A program made the translations under genes and the position numbers. Below are positions 8,543 to 17,210 of a stretch of 64,000 nt of DNA, in pieces. Every line of letters starts with the position of its first letter. Position 1 is the first letter of the stretch. Under the pieces are notes generated by a model. The model had not been told where the DNA came from, searched no databases, and was given only the letters and a program-made list of their open reading frames with translations. The DNA is from Streptomyces sp. S.PNR 29 (lineage in GTDB: Bacteria > Actinomycetota > Actinomycetes > Streptomycetales > Streptomycetaceae), in NCBI RefSeq assembly GCF_030386795.1, contig NZ_JANUQM010000015.1, forward strand, positions 124,001-188,000, in the 5' to 3' direction.

Positions 8543-10468
8543 TCAGCGCCCGGACGCGTAGAGCTCCTCGATGTCCTTTGCGTACGCCGCCATCGCCTCC
8601 CGCCGTTTCACCTTCAGGGACGGAGTCAGCAGGCCGTTCTCCTCGGTGAACTCGCCGTCGACGATGGTGAAGGCGCGGATCGACTCGGCGCGCGAGACTG
8701 CCTGGTTGGCGTGGTCCACGGCCTTCTGGACGTCGGCGCGCATCCGGGGGTCGCGGGCGATCTCGGACACCGGGGTGTCCGCGGGCAGCTTGCGGACGGC
8801 CAGCCAATGGGCGACGGCATCGGGGTCCAGGGTGATCAGGGCGGCCACGAAGGGGCGGTTGTCACCGACGACGAGGCACTGACCGACAGGAGGGCGGCTG
8901 CGCAGCCGGTCCTCCAGGACGGCAGGGGAGACGTTCTTCCCGCCGGAGGTGACGATGATGTCCTTCTTGCGGCCGGTGATGGTGAGGTAGCCGTCCGCGT
9001 CGAGGGAGCCGAGGTCGCCGGTGGCGAACCAGCCGTCGGTGAGGACCGCGTCCGTGGCGGCCGGGTTGCTCCAGTACGAACCGAAGACGATGCCGCCCTT
9101 GATGAGTACCTCGCCGTCGTCGGCAACGCGGACGGTGGTGCCGGGAACGGGGAGGCCCACCGTGCCGGGGCGGGGACCCAGGGGCGGGACGATGGTGGCG
9201 GCGGCCGTCGTCTCGGTCAGGCCGTACCCCTCGTAGACGATGATCCCGGCCGCGTAGAAGAACAGGTTGAGATCGCGGTCGAGCGGGGAGCCGCCGCTGA
9301 TGGCATAGCGCATGCGGCCGCCGAGCTCCTTGCGGATGCGGCGGTATACCAGCAGGTCGTACAGCGCCCAGGCGGCGTACAGGCCGGGGCCGGGTCCCTT
9401 GCCCCTGCCGAGGAACCTGTTCAGGTGCGCCTCGCCGAAGCGGACGGCGATGCGGTGAGCGCGGTCGAAGGAGGCGCCGCGGCCGATCTTCTCTGCGGTG
9501 GCGCGGCCGGTGTCGTGGATCTTCTCGAAGAGGTACGGAACGCCGACCAGGAAGGTCGGGCGGAACGCCTTGAGGGCCGGGCGCAGTTCGTCGGGCTTGA
9601 TGCTCGGGCAGTGGCCGATCTCGATACGGGCCATCAGGCAGGCGATCTGCAGGGTGCGGCCGAGGATGTGGGCGAGCGGGAGGAAGAGGAGGGTCGAGGC
9701 GGTCTGGCCGGTGACCTCCTTGAACAGGGGGTGCAGCAATTCGACGGTGTTGGCGGCTTCGGCGTGCAGATTGGCGTGGGTGAGGACGCAGCCCTTGGGC
9801 CGTCCGGTGGTGCCGGAGGTGTAGCAGACCGTCGCGATGGTCTCGGGGGTCAGGGCGGTACGGCGCTTGGTGACCTCCTCGTCGGAGATGTCCCGGCCCA
9901 GGGCGGTGAGGTCGGACAGCGCTCCGCCGTCCAGCTGCCAGACGCGTGGGGGTTCCGGGCGGTCGGCCGTGCCGGTGGTGACGGTGGCGGCGTTCTCCGC
10001 GGTCTCGGCCACGACGTAGCGGGCGCCGGAGTCGCGGACGATCCACTCCACCTGGTCGGCGGAGGAGGTGGCGTAGATCGGCACGGTCTGGCCGCCGGCG
10101 GCCCAGATCGCGAAGTCCAGGACCGTCCACTCATAACGGGTGCGGGACATCACCGCGACCCGGCCACCGGCCTGGAGGCCTGCGGCGATCAATCCTTTGG
10201 CCACGGCCGTCACTTCACGGGCGAAAGCCGCCGCAGTCACGGGCTGCCAGGTGCCGCGGTGCTCGCGGCGCAGGACCACGGCGTCGGGAGCCTGCGTGGC
10301 GTTGGTGAACGGAATGTCGGCGGTACTGCCCGTGGCCGCCCTCGGCGCGAGGGGCGCGGCGCGGACCTCACGAACGACGCCGCGCTCGTCCCTGAAGGTC
10401 TCGATCTTCGTGCGGGTCGCCAGGCCGGTGCGCCGCTGCGCCCGTTTCAGATCCTTGCGTACGCCCAT
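8543..10468 (-). CDS. Long-chain fatty acyl-CoA synthetase (AMP-forming, FadD15-like)
   Basis: This 641-residue adenylate-forming enzyme would activate fatty acids to acyl-CoA through an acyl-AMP intermediate. The P-loop YTSGTTGRPKG is at residues 216-226. The GYGLTET motif and the TGDLGSLDADGYLTITGRKKD hinge region are intact, with the catalytic C-terminal Lys region near LKVKRREAM. The order and length match bacterial FadD15-type long-chain ligases. No signal or membrane segment is seen; such enzymes act at the cytoplasmic face of the membrane. The ATG is preceded by GACCGGGAG. A short palindrome with a repeated ACTTACTC motif lies about 45-75 bases upstream and may be a repressor site. The neighbours do not form an obvious beta-oxidation operon. 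Confidence 0.9.
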   Translation of the reverse strand: MGVRKDLKRAQRRTGLATRTKIETFRDERGVVREVRAAPLAPRAATGSTADIPFTNATQAPDAVVLRREHRGTWQPVTAAAFAREVTAVAKGLIAAGLQAGGRVAVMSRTRYEWTVLDFAIWAAGGQTVPIYATSSADQVEWIVRDSGARYVVAETAENAATVTTGTADRPEPPRVWQLDGGALSDLTALGRDISDEEVTKRRTALTPETIATVCYTSGTTGRPKGCVLTHANLHAEAANTVELLHPLFKEVTGQTASTLLFLPLAHILGRTLQIACLMARIEIGHCPSIKPDELRPALKAFRPTFLVGVPYLFEKIHDTGRATAEKIGRGASFDRAHRIAVRFGEAHLNRFLGRGKGPGPGLYAAWALYDLLVYRRIRKELGGRMRYAISGGSPLDRDLNLFFYAAGIIVYEGYGLTETTAAATIVPPLGPRPGTVGLPVPGTTVRVADDGEVLIKGGIVFGSYWSNPAATDAVLTDGWFATGDLGSLDADGYLTITGRKKDIIVTSGGKNVSPAVLEDRLRSRPPVGQCLVVGDNRPFVAALITLDPDAVAHWLAVRKLPADTPVSEIARDPRMRADVQKAVDHANQAVSRAESIRAFTIVDGEFTEENGLLTPSLKVKRREAMAAYAKDIEELYASGR

Positions 10469-10510
10469 GACGGCTCCCGGTCGCGATGAGGTTGACGTGC
10501 ACCCGTGGGT

Positions 10511-10542
10511 ACTTACTCCAGAGTCAACTTACTCACGCGTAA
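10511..10542. promoter_or_regulatory. Possible TetR-type operator upstream of the acyl-CoA synthetase gene
   Basis: ACTTACTC occurs twice in direct orientation (10511-10518 and 10527-10534). The second copy opens the near-palindrome TTACTCACGCGTAA (10529-10542). The spacing and position, 43-75 bases before the start codon on the opposite strand, suit a lipid-responsive TetR-family site. This is inference from pattern only. Confidence 0.4.
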
Positions 10543-10634
10543 GGAAAGGTCAATGGGTCCGGTGCACTTCAAACGGTCTGTGTTGCCGTCCCGACCAGCG
10601 GGGTGACCGCGAGTTCAGGTGCGCCGCCCGGCTG

Positions 10635-11846
10635 TCATCCGTGCTGTCGGGCCGACAGGAGTTCGCCGGTGAGCGGGATGTCGGGACTTCCGGTGTTCGT
10701 GACGATGGCGAGGCGGGGGCCTCGCGGGCTCGGATGCCACTGGCCGCCGACCAGGGGGAGCAGGGCGGTGTTGGGCGTCGGTCCCCGTGTCCAGTCAAGG
10801 GTTCCGGCGATCGTGGTGAGGGTGGCGCCGGCCAAGGCCTGCGCGACGGCCGTACGGTCGGTGGGATCGATGGCCGTCGTCAGGGCGTGGTGGGCGGTTT
10901 CCAGCAGGGCATGGGCCAGGCCCAGCGGCTGTAGCCAGGGAGCGCCGGTGTCCTGCTGGTAGGCGTGGGCGAGGTCGGTGCAGGTGGTGCCGTCCAGACT
11001 GGAGCGGTAGGGATGATCCGGACTCCAATAGACCAGGGTGGCCACGCGTGCGTCGGCGAGTTCGGTGTGGATGGCCGGGGCGGAGGTGGTGTGGGTGTGG
11101 GGGTAGGTCAGCCATCGCGAGCAGGTGATCAGCCTGGGACGCAGCCCCGCCTCGCGGGCCTGGCGGTGGAAGAGGGCCAGGTCGGAGGCGGTGGCAGCAC
11201 TCGTGACGAGGTCGGCGCCGTGCTCCCGCATCCGGTCGACCTGCGCGCGGAAGTCATGGGCCGGTTCCCGGTAGGTGCCGAGGTCGACCAGTGTGTGTCC
11301 GCGCGCGGACGCCACCGGACCAAAACCGTACGTCTCGTGACGCAGCAGGCTGCCTTGCAGGTCGTCGTTCCACAGGCAGCCGACGGAGCGCCGGCCGCTG
11401 ATGCCCTCCCACATGTGGGCGAAGACGGTGGCGATGTCGTCCAAGCCCCACGCGAAGTGATACGTCCACTGGAAGCGGTGCCCCGGATGGACGCCGCGCG
11501 CGTGAACGTATGCCTGCCAGGGGAACGTGGTCGAGACGCAGGCAATCTGCGAGGCCTCGCAGGCGTCGGCGACGGCAGGCAGCACCCGAGTCCCGGCCAT
11601 GGTGAGCACAATGTGCGCCCCGTCGACGGCGACCAGGTCGCGGACGGCCCGCTGGGCCGCGCCGGGATCGGAGCGGCTGTCGCGTACGGCGACCGACACG
11701 TCGTACCGGCGCGTGCCGTTGCGGATGTGAGTGAGCCTGGGCGCGAGCCTGCGCAGAACGTACGACAACGGCTTCCCGAGTGATGCCAGCCGTCCCGTCA
11801 GGGGCGCCACCACGCCGATGGACAGCCGCTGTGGCCGAGTGTTCAC
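10635..11846 (-). CDS. Periplasmic-binding-protein-fold (Peripla_BP_6-like) protein without signal peptide
   Basis: The sequence begins LSIGVVAPLTGRLASLGKPLSYVLR, the standard opening of branched-chain amino acid type substrate-binding proteins. It continues with GAHIVLTMAGTRVLPAVADAC and a later hinge region with HRQAREAGLRPRLI. About 403 residues match the type I periplasmic-binding fold. Unlike transport-associated members it has no signal peptide or lipobox with any plausible start, so it probably stays in the cytoplasm as a sensor or regulator, as AmiC does. The GTG at 11846 was preferred because AGAGAAAGAG precedes it and the conserved fold begins a few residues later; a start at 11912 would add 22 charged residues. 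No transporter permease or ATPase gene is adjacent. Confidence 0.75.
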   Translation of the reverse strand: MNTRPQRLSIGVVAPLTGRLASLGKPLSYVLRRLAPRLTHIRNGTRRYDVSVAVRDSRSDPGAAQRAVRDLVAVDGAHIVLTMAGTRVLPAVADACEASQIACVSTTFPWQAYVHARGVHPGHRFQWTYHFAWGLDDIATVFAHMWEGISGRRSVGCLWNDDLQGSLLRHETYGFGPVASARGHTLVDLGTYREPAHDFRAQVDRMREHGADLVTSAATASDLALFHRQAREAGLRPRLITCSRWLTYPHTHTTSAPAIHTELADARVATLVYWSPDHPYRSSLDGTTCTDLAHAYQQDTGAPWLQPLGLAHALLETAHHALTTAIDPTDRTAVAQALAGATLTTIAGTLDWTRGPTPNTALLPLVGGQWHPSPRGPRLAIVTNTGSPDIPLTGELLSARQHG

Positions 11847-11951
11847 GGGCCGCTCTTTCTCTCTGTCCCGCTGCCCGCGGACCGGGGCGCTGTGTCGGCG
11901 CACACCGGTCACAGGTCACCGGCCTGCGGGCATGTTCCGTCCTGTCCGGCG

Positions 11952-12323
11952 TCAGTGGCCGGGGCGGTCCACGGTGACGCAGGTGGTGCGGCTGAACACC
12001 GCGACCGTTTCGTTGCCGCAGTTGTTGCTGTGGCCCGAGGCGTTGCGGGCGAACAGCAGGTTGGACAGCACGCCTCCGCTGGGGCCCGCCTGGTCCCCAC
12101 CGCCCGATCGGCGGTCCTCGGCCACGCAGGTGCGGTCCTTGAAAAGAGCCAGCTTGCCCGTGCCGCAGAGGTTGGTGTGGCCGGAGGAGTTCCTGCCCGA
12201 CAGGTTGGACAGCACACCGCCCGCCCCCGCGTCGCCGTCACCGGCATGGGCCAAGCCGGTGGGGACCGCCAACAGCACGCCCACCATCGAGGCCATCACT
12301 GCGATACGCCGTGCACCGTACAT
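11952..12323 (-). CDS. Small secreted protein with two twin-Cys repeats (chaplin-like)
   Basis: The product has 123 residues with a Sec signal peptide cleaved near AHA-G (residue 27). The mature chain consists of two imperfect repeats. Each begins GGVLSNL, continues R-N-S/A-S-G-H-T/S-N with a Cys-Gly, and ends R/T-T-C-V. The cysteines are at 53 and 66, and at 102 and 115, both 13 apart. The GVLS-N opening, paired cysteines and V/L-rich strand recall chaplins and related aerial-hyphae surface proteins, but the motif is not a standard chaplin domain and assignment is tentative. The ATG at 12323 follows GGAAGGAAACC. The neighbouring gene encodes a DUF4328 membrane protein, with no visible link. 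Confidence 0.75.
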   Translation of the reverse strand: MYGARRIAVMASMVGVLLAVPTGLAHAGDGDAGAGGVLSNLSGRNSSGHTNLCGTGKLALFKDRTCVAEDRRSGGGDQAGPSGGVLSNLLFARNASGHSNNCGNETVAVFSRTTCVTVDRPGH

Positions 12324-12491
12324 CTGTGTCGGTTTCCTTCCGCTGAATCGGGGCCCGGCCGCACCGACCGGGCGCACCAGGCCTAACGACTCCGCGGATG
12401 ATCGGCACGGCCCCGTCGCGGTGAATCATCTGCAAGACGGTTGATCACGTACTCCGATGGGTTCCGGTTTCCTGAGGTGTTGACAGCACAC

Positions 12492-13202
12492 CTAGGCCCG
12501 AGCCGTCCGGTACGGCCCCTCAGCCGCCTTCAGCCGCTGCATGGCGGTCAGCCGGACGGCGAAGTACACCGCAGCCGCAGCGGCGGCAACGTCCAGGACG
12601 TCGGCCGCCATGTACTGCACCACGGCGTCACGGACCTCCGAGAGGGTCTCGGCGGCCTCGTATCGCGAGCCGGCGTATCTGCGGAACAGCGCACTGGCGA
12701 CGAACAGACCCCACCACAGGTTCACCGGCCAGATCGACGTCCGGTACGGCTCGCCGCCATCCGGCAGGGGGGTGCCTGCGCCCCACATGTCGACGGCGAC
12801 GCGGTACGGCATCCAGAGGTTCGCCAGCGGAATGGCCCAGCCTCCGATGGCCCAGCCGGGCCCGTTGCGGAACCGGTCGGGCGCCAGCAGTCCGGTGTTG
12901 CGGCGCATGCGGAAGAACCAGACGACGAACAGGACCGCGCACGGCACGTACAGGATGACCTGCAGGTTCCCGGCCGTCTGGTACAGCGAGTACGCGGCGT
13001 CCAGGTCCTGCTGGGGAGCGGTGGCGAAGCCGTGGTCCTCGTCGATCAGCGCGTGGATCCGGGCCCCGGCGAACACGGCGAACAGATCGCTGAGGGCGAC
13101 GACAGCGAGCAGCGCCGAAACGGCGGCCAGGAGGCCGCGAGACGAGCGCGGCACCCCGCCGGGCAGCAAGGGACGCGGACGCAGATCACTGGATGAGGAC
13201 AT
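12492..13202 (-). CDS. DUF4328 family membrane protein
   Basis: The predicted 236-residue protein has four or more membrane segments: about residues 20-40 (LLAAVSALLAVVALSDLF), 85-105 (VILYVPCAVLFVVWFF), 125-145 and the C-terminal region around YMAADVLDVAAAAAAVYFAVRL. The segment GWAIGGWAIPLANLWMPYRV is the signature of DUF4328, a family of actinobacterial integral membrane proteins of unknown function. The ATG at 13202 is preceded by a purine-rich GTGGGGGGCC stretch; the frame extends upstream but without conserved sequence. It is a single gene between a secreted-protein gene and a divergent regulator. Confidence 0.85.
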   Translation of the reverse strand: MSSSSDLRPRPLLPGGVPRSSRGLLAAVSALLAVVALSDLFAVFAGARIHALIDEDHGFATAPQQDLDAAYSLYQTAGNLQVILYVPCAVLFVVWFFRMRRNTGLLAPDRFRNGPGWAIGGWAIPLANLWMPYRVAVDMWGAGTPLPDGGEPYRTSIWPVNLWWGLFVASALFRRYAGSRYEAAETLSEVRDAVVQYMAADVLDVAAAAAAVYFAVRLTAMQRLKAAEGPYRTARA

Positions 13203-13404
13203 GACGGTGGCCCCCCACGGGCAGAGAACGGAACAGCCCGCGGAGAACGCGTGCTGAGAAACGATAAGCGGGGCACAGACATGACGTCCATGACAATCCG
13301 CCGCCGGGCCTGGCAGGAGCGTGAGACGCGGCCGCACCTCTACGCGGGACTCGCGCCGCACAAGACGTGCGGCATGCCGCTTGGCACGACGCGGTGCGTG
13401 CGCT

Positions 13405-13506
13405 GCCCTGGACGCCGGGGATCACGTCGTCATGGAGGGCATCCTGTACGCCGGCCACTACGGCGACATGCTCGCGCAGCTGCGCGCCGACCACCGCGGC
13501 CCGACC
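13405..13506 (+). pseudogene. Remnant of a P-loop small-molecule kinase
   Basis: A short in-frame stretch reads ALDAGDHVVMEGILYAGHYG followed by MLAQLRADHRGPT. This resembles the central part of actinobacterial P-loop kinases in which a GHHVVLEGIL strand is followed by a Y-G-x-M-L helix and GPTHAYY. The Walker A region and the C-terminal half are missing, and the expected S/A-Y-Y residues occur one frame over, so it is a degraded fragment. The remaining bases of the 13203-13576 interval show nothing recognisable. Confidence 0.5.
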
Positions 13507-13576
13507 CCAGCTACTACCGAAGAACGCCACCGGCCGGCATTGACCTTCCAGTTGGTTGAAGCCCAATGATGGCGGG

Positions 13577-14650
13577 GTGCCACCTTCTGACGATCTGATG
13601 CCGATCGGGGCCTTCGCCCAGCGCAGTGGTCTGACCGCGAGCGCGTTGCGGTTCTACGCCGATTGCGGGCTGCTGCCCCCTGCCGAGGTCGACCCGGTCT
13701 CGGGCTACCGCTACTACAGGGGTGACCAGGTGGCGCGGGCAACCGCGCTTCGTCAGCTCCGTGAGATCGCCATGCCCCTCACCGCCGTTGAGGCGGTCCT
13801 CGACGCCGTGTCCGACGAAGCGTCCCGGCTGATCGACGAGCACCTCGCGAAGGTCGTGGCAGACGCGGTCGCCGCGCAGCAGAAGGCTGCCGTCATCAGG
13901 TCCTCGCTCACTCGTGTGCCCAGCCTGCCGATCGCCGCGTTGAAGGGTCCCGTGCTGGCTGACGCCGTCGAGCAGGTGTTGACTGCAACCGCACGCGAGC
14001 CGGGGATGCCGGTACTCGGTGGTCTGCGCATCGAAACGACTCATGAGGCAGTCGCACTCACCGCGACCGACCGCTACCGGCTCTCAACACGAACGCTGGT
14101 CCCTGCCGAACCGCCCACCACGACATGGGCTGCCACAGTCCGAGGCGACGAGTTGCGGACCGCGGTCGCCGAAATCCGCCGCAGCGCGCTCGTCCGAGTC
14201 GAAGCGACGCCACACGGGATCTGGCTACGCGTGGCAGAGGGGGAGGACCAGCACTGCCGACTGCTGACCGAGGAGTTCCCCGACTACCGGCTGATGCTCG
14301 GGGCGCTCCCTGAGGCCACCACCCGTATGACGGTCTCGAAGGATCTCCTCCTGCGCGCTCTGGAAGAACACCCCGGCCACCGGATCACGCTGCGCGCGAC
14401 CGACCACGGAGTGCACATCCTGCCCACCGATGACGAACACCCTGAAGTCCCGCTCCCCGCGACCGCGACGGGGCGGACCCTCAAGATCTCGTTCGAACTG
14501 ACCACCCTCTATCCAGCGGTCAGCACCGCCATCGGCCCTGACGTGGTGATTGACCTGCGAGGCCCCGACCAGCCCGCCACCATCCGCTCCGCCGACCGTG
14601 GCGATCTCACCACCTTGGCCATGCCCATCAAGCCCGACCACTCCAGCTGA
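13577..14650 (+). CDS. MerR-family HTH fused to a DNA polymerase III beta-clamp-like domain
   Basis: Residues 8-75 are a MerR winged helix: MPIGAFAQRSGLTASALRFYADCGLL with the wing sequence SGYRYY. A helix (75-110) links to about 240 residues that match domains 2 and 3 of the bacterial sliding clamp DnaN. Motifs are PVLGGLRIE, LTATDRYRLS (about 161-170), FPDYR near 227, and a terminal DLTTLAMPIK corresponding to the C-terminal MPxR/L strand. MerR proteins usually carry effector-binding C-termini, so a clamp-like module here is unusual and may sense replication proteins, DNA or a ligand. The GTG at 13577 was chosen by MerR alignment; TTG 13556 and ATG 13598 are alternatives. A TPR-like gene starts 22 bases after the stop and is probably co-transcribed. 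Confidence 0.8.
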   Translation: MPPSDDLMPIGAFAQRSGLTASALRFYADCGLLPPAEVDPVSGYRYYRGDQVARATALRQLREIAMPLTAVEAVLDAVSDEASRLIDEHLAKVVADAVAAQQKAAVIRSSLTRVPSLPIAALKGPVLADAVEQVLTATAREPGMPVLGGLRIETTHEAVALTATDRYRLSTRTLVPAEPPTTTWAATVRGDELRTAVAEIRRSALVRVEATPHGIWLRVAEGEDQHCRLLTEEFPDYRLMLGALPEATTRMTVSKDLLLRALEEHPGHRITLRATDHGVHILPTDDEHPEVPLPATATGRTLKISFELTTLYPAVSTAIGPDVVIDLRGPDQPATIRSADRGDLTTLAMPIKPDHSS

Positions 14651-14672
14651 GCACGACGACAAGGACTATTCC

Positions 14673-15188
14673 ATGACCGCCACTCCCACCAGCACCGACC
14701 CGACCATGGAAGCCATCGGCAAAGCCGTCGCCGAGGGCCGAGCAGGTGACGTCGCTGCCGCCCGTCAGGAACTCCTGGACCTCTGGTCCGCGATCGGAAT
14801 CACCGGCGACGCGCTGCACCGCTGCACCCTCGCGCACTACCTGGCAGATCTCCATGAAGACCCCGCCCAGGCCCTGACCTGGGACGTTCGGGCCCTGGAC
14901 GCTGCGGATGCCGTGACCGACCAACGCGTGCGGCAGCACCACGCCGGCCTCCGTATCGCCGGCTTCTACCCGTCCCTGCACGTCAATCTGGCGGACAACT
15001 ACCGCCGACTCGGGTCGTTCGAAGCCGCGACCGAGCACATCGACGCGGCCAGGGAGCATGCCCCCGATCTCCCTCAAGGCCTCTACGGTGACCTTCTTCG
15101 CGCCGCCATCGAAGAGATTGCCGAGGCCATCGGCCGGCGGGACACCGCGAAACGCGCATCCGCACCTGGCCCCAGCGCCACTTCATAA
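14673..15188 (+). CDS. TPR-like cytoplasmic protein paired with the MerR-clamp fusion
   Basis: The 171-residue product is mostly alpha-helical. It contains an ALHRCTLAHYLADLHEDPAQAL stretch and later SLHVNLADNYRRLGSFEAATEHIDAA, the latter a good TPR helix-turn-helix pattern (N-L-A-x-x-Y-x-x-L-G-x-F-x-A-A). About two TPR-like repeats can be drawn; no catalytic motif is seen. Its ATG is preceded by AAGGA and lies 22 bases after the MerR-clamp stop, so the two form a likely operon. A scaffold or partner role for the regulator is inferred from position only. Confidence 0.75.
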   Translation: MTATPTSTDPTMEAIGKAVAEGRAGDVAAARQELLDLWSAIGITGDALHRCTLAHYLADLHEDPAQALTWDVRALDAADAVTDQRVRQHHAGLRIAGFYPSLHVNLADNYRRLGSFEAATEHIDAAREHAPDLPQGLYGDLLRAAIEEIAEAIGRRDTAKRASAPGPSATS

Positions 15189-15250
15189 CGGTGCGAGTGG
15201 GTGCCGCAAAGGGAGAAGCGGCACCACAGACGCCGTGACATCGTGGTGTC

Positions 15251-15823
15251 ATGACCATCGACGTGCGCCCGGCTTCGGTCTTCGAGGATGTCCGTACCGT
15301 GCTCGGCCCGAAGTCGCCTGGAGCGAATGTCTGCTGGTGCCTGAGCTACCGGATCCCGTCCAGGCTCAACAACGAGCTACGCGGGTCCGCCCGAGGGGAG
15401 TACGTCGCGGAGCTGTGCCGTACGGAGCCCCCTCCGGGGGTGCTCGCCTACGACGGCGACGAGCCGGTCGGCTGGGCTGCCGTGGCTCCGCGCTCGGACA
15501 CCTCCTTCGCACGCAACCGCAAGATCCCGCACGTCGACGACCTGCCGGTCTGGTCGCTGTGGTGCATCCGAGTACGCCCCGGTCACCGCAAGAGGGGGAT
15601 CTCGCACGCCCTCATCGCCGGCGCGGTCGACTTCGCCCGCGCCCACGGTGCACCGGCGGTGGAGGCGTACCCCCTCGACAATGGCGACGCCAAGGTCGAC
15701 CTGACGATGGCGTACGCCGGAATCCGGAAGAACTTCGAGCGCGCGGGGTTCACCCACGCCGCCGACACCACGTCGGTGCTGGCCGGTCATCCCCGGGTCC
15801 TGATGCGTCTCGGCCTGCGCTGA
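15251..15823 (+). CDS. GNAT family N-acetyltransferase
   Basis: The 190-residue protein carries the acetyl-CoA-binding loop WSLWCIRVRPGHRKRGISHAL near residues 105-125 (R-x-x-G-H/K-R-x-x-G-I). It also has PVGWAAVAPRSD, a strand typical of the WAAVAPR subgroup of actinobacterial acetyltransferases, and a C-terminal RKNFERAGF motif. An N-terminal cluster with ANVCWCLSYR includes two nearby cysteines, a feature also seen in this subgroup. It transfers acetyl to an unknown amine. The start ATG lies 62 bases after the TPR-like gene and lacks a strong ribosome site; co-transcription is possible but unproven. Confidence 0.85.
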   Translation: MTIDVRPASVFEDVRTVLGPKSPGANVCWCLSYRIPSRLNNELRGSARGEYVAELCRTEPPPGVLAYDGDEPVGWAAVAPRSDTSFARNRKIPHVDDLPVWSLWCIRVRPGHRKRGISHALIAGAVDFARAHGAPAVEAYPLDNGDAKVDLTMAYAGIRKNFERAGFTHAADTTSVLAGHPRVLMRLGLR

Positions 15824-16184
15824 CAGACCGCCGGTGGCCTCGGGCTGACGTAGGACGGTAGGACGTCGATGCCGACGCTCCGCGTCATGGTCGAGGGACG
15901 TGGAAAGCTGACGGGCAGGTGTCGATCTGCCGACGGCGTTGCGTGAGCTTCTCCTCCGGATGCGGCAGACCCAGGTCGCCGCCGATGCGCTCCGGGCTCG
16001 CCGTACGCGCGGTCGACTTCCGGCTCGGCGACTCCCGCTATACGCAGGGAGCAGCTGGGTACGTGCCGCAGGAGGAGCGCGACGAGGACCTCGAACGCAT
16101 ACCCGGCTGGCTGGAGCGTGCACGCGGACGCCGACGGCACACGCCAGCCTCGCGCCTCCGCTCGAAAAGCCATGCGACGCATGC
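15824..16184. other. Region between convergent genes, no supported gene
   Basis: Short open frames occur here on the plus strand but none has family motifs, a good start or sensible codon use throughout. It may contain decayed coding sequence, but nothing could be identified. Confidence 0.4.
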
Positions 16185-16925
16185 TCACCGTTCGCGCGGT
16201 ACGCCACACAGGGCGAGCAGATCGTCCATCATGTTCTCGAACAAGGGCAGGTAATCGTCGAACGACGAGGCCAGATGTCCGTAGACGGCCATGCAAAGCA
16301 GTCCGTAGATCTGACGCCAGCAGGTGATCATCACCATGGCGACACCGACCGGGTAGTCGTGCCCCATCAGCCGCTGGTAGGCCGCCACCTGCGCCCGAAG
16401 GCGCGGCTCCAGCTTTTCCTCTGACGGATGTGGCAGGATGCCCCGACGCCACAGCTGCATGAAGGTTTGTCCGAACAGGCCGCCCAACTCCCGGACCAGT
16501 ACCTGGTCGACGTGGCGCCCCGAGGCGACCAGCCGTGCGTAGCCGGCGCCCATGAGAAGGTCGAACTCGCCGGGGTTGGCGACCGACCAGTCCAGCACCG
16601 CCCGGGTGGCCGCGTAGAGCTGGCCGCCGAAATCTTCCGGGTCTCGGGCGCCTGCCGCCTTCGCGACGATGGCGACGAAGTCGCGTGTGACAGCTTCGTA
16701 GACAGCGAGCGTCAGGCCCGCCTTTCCCTCGAAGTACCGATACAACGCCGGTGGAGTGACGCCCACTTCCCGGGCCACCGCGGACAGGCTCAGGGCCTCG
16801 GCGCCCTGCGAGGCGATGAGCTCGCGCGCCGCCGTGAGCGCATCGCGTTCCAGTTCGGCGCGCAGACGCTCACGGCGTGACACGGACCGAGCGGCTTCCC
16901 CCTCGGTGGACGGTCGCATACTCAC
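16185..16925 (-). CDS. TetR family transcriptional regulator
   Basis: The 246-residue protein has an N-terminal TetR HTH at about residues 25-75: ALTAARELIASQGAEALSLSA followed by VAREVGVTPPALYRYFEGKAGL. A C-terminal ligand-binding region follows with the TetR_C-type WRQIYGLLCMAVYGHLA helix. The DNA-binding helix and Y-R-Y-F motif are intact, so it should bind DNA as a dimer and respond to an unknown small molecule. A GTG at 16925 and ATG at 16919 are both preceded by AGAGGGGTG. TetR genes often face the gene they control, but the 285 bases upstream contain no convincing divergent gene, so its target is not apparent; autoregulation is possible. Confidence 0.9.
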   Translation of the reverse strand: MSMRPSTEGEAARSVSRRERLRAELERDALTAARELIASQGAEALSLSAVAREVGVTPPALYRYFEGKAGLTLAVYEAVTRDFVAIVAKAAGARDPEDFGGQLYAATRAVLDWSVANPGEFDLLMGAGYARLVASGRHVDQVLVRELGGLFGQTFMQLWRRGILPHPSEEKLEPRLRAQVAAYQRLMGHDYPVGVAMVMITCWRQIYGLLCMAVYGHLASSFDDYLPLFENMMDDLLALCGVPRER

Positions 16926-17210
16926 TCACACCCCTCTGGCGCTTCATACACACAACTCGGCGCCGCAATCCGGTAGTTGACGGATCATACGACTTGCAGT
17001 GAGGCCATGTTACGTGGTTAATACTCTTCACTACGTTTCCGGGTGTCACGAATCGCCACCCGGGGTCGTGAAGGGACAGCGCATGGCCATGAAGCGCGGA
17101 GCGGGTCTGGCGCCGCGGCGAGCGGAAGTTGAGCTCACCCCTCGCACACCCGTGCAAGACCAGGTGGCGAGGAGTTCCCCTCATCGACTTCGGTTGCCGG
17201 ACGGCACGAC

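Noticed and set aside
8504..10489. 661-codon plus-strand open frame
   Set aside because: It is the complement of the acyl-CoA synthetase gene, which has full family motifs; high GC makes such antisense frames common.
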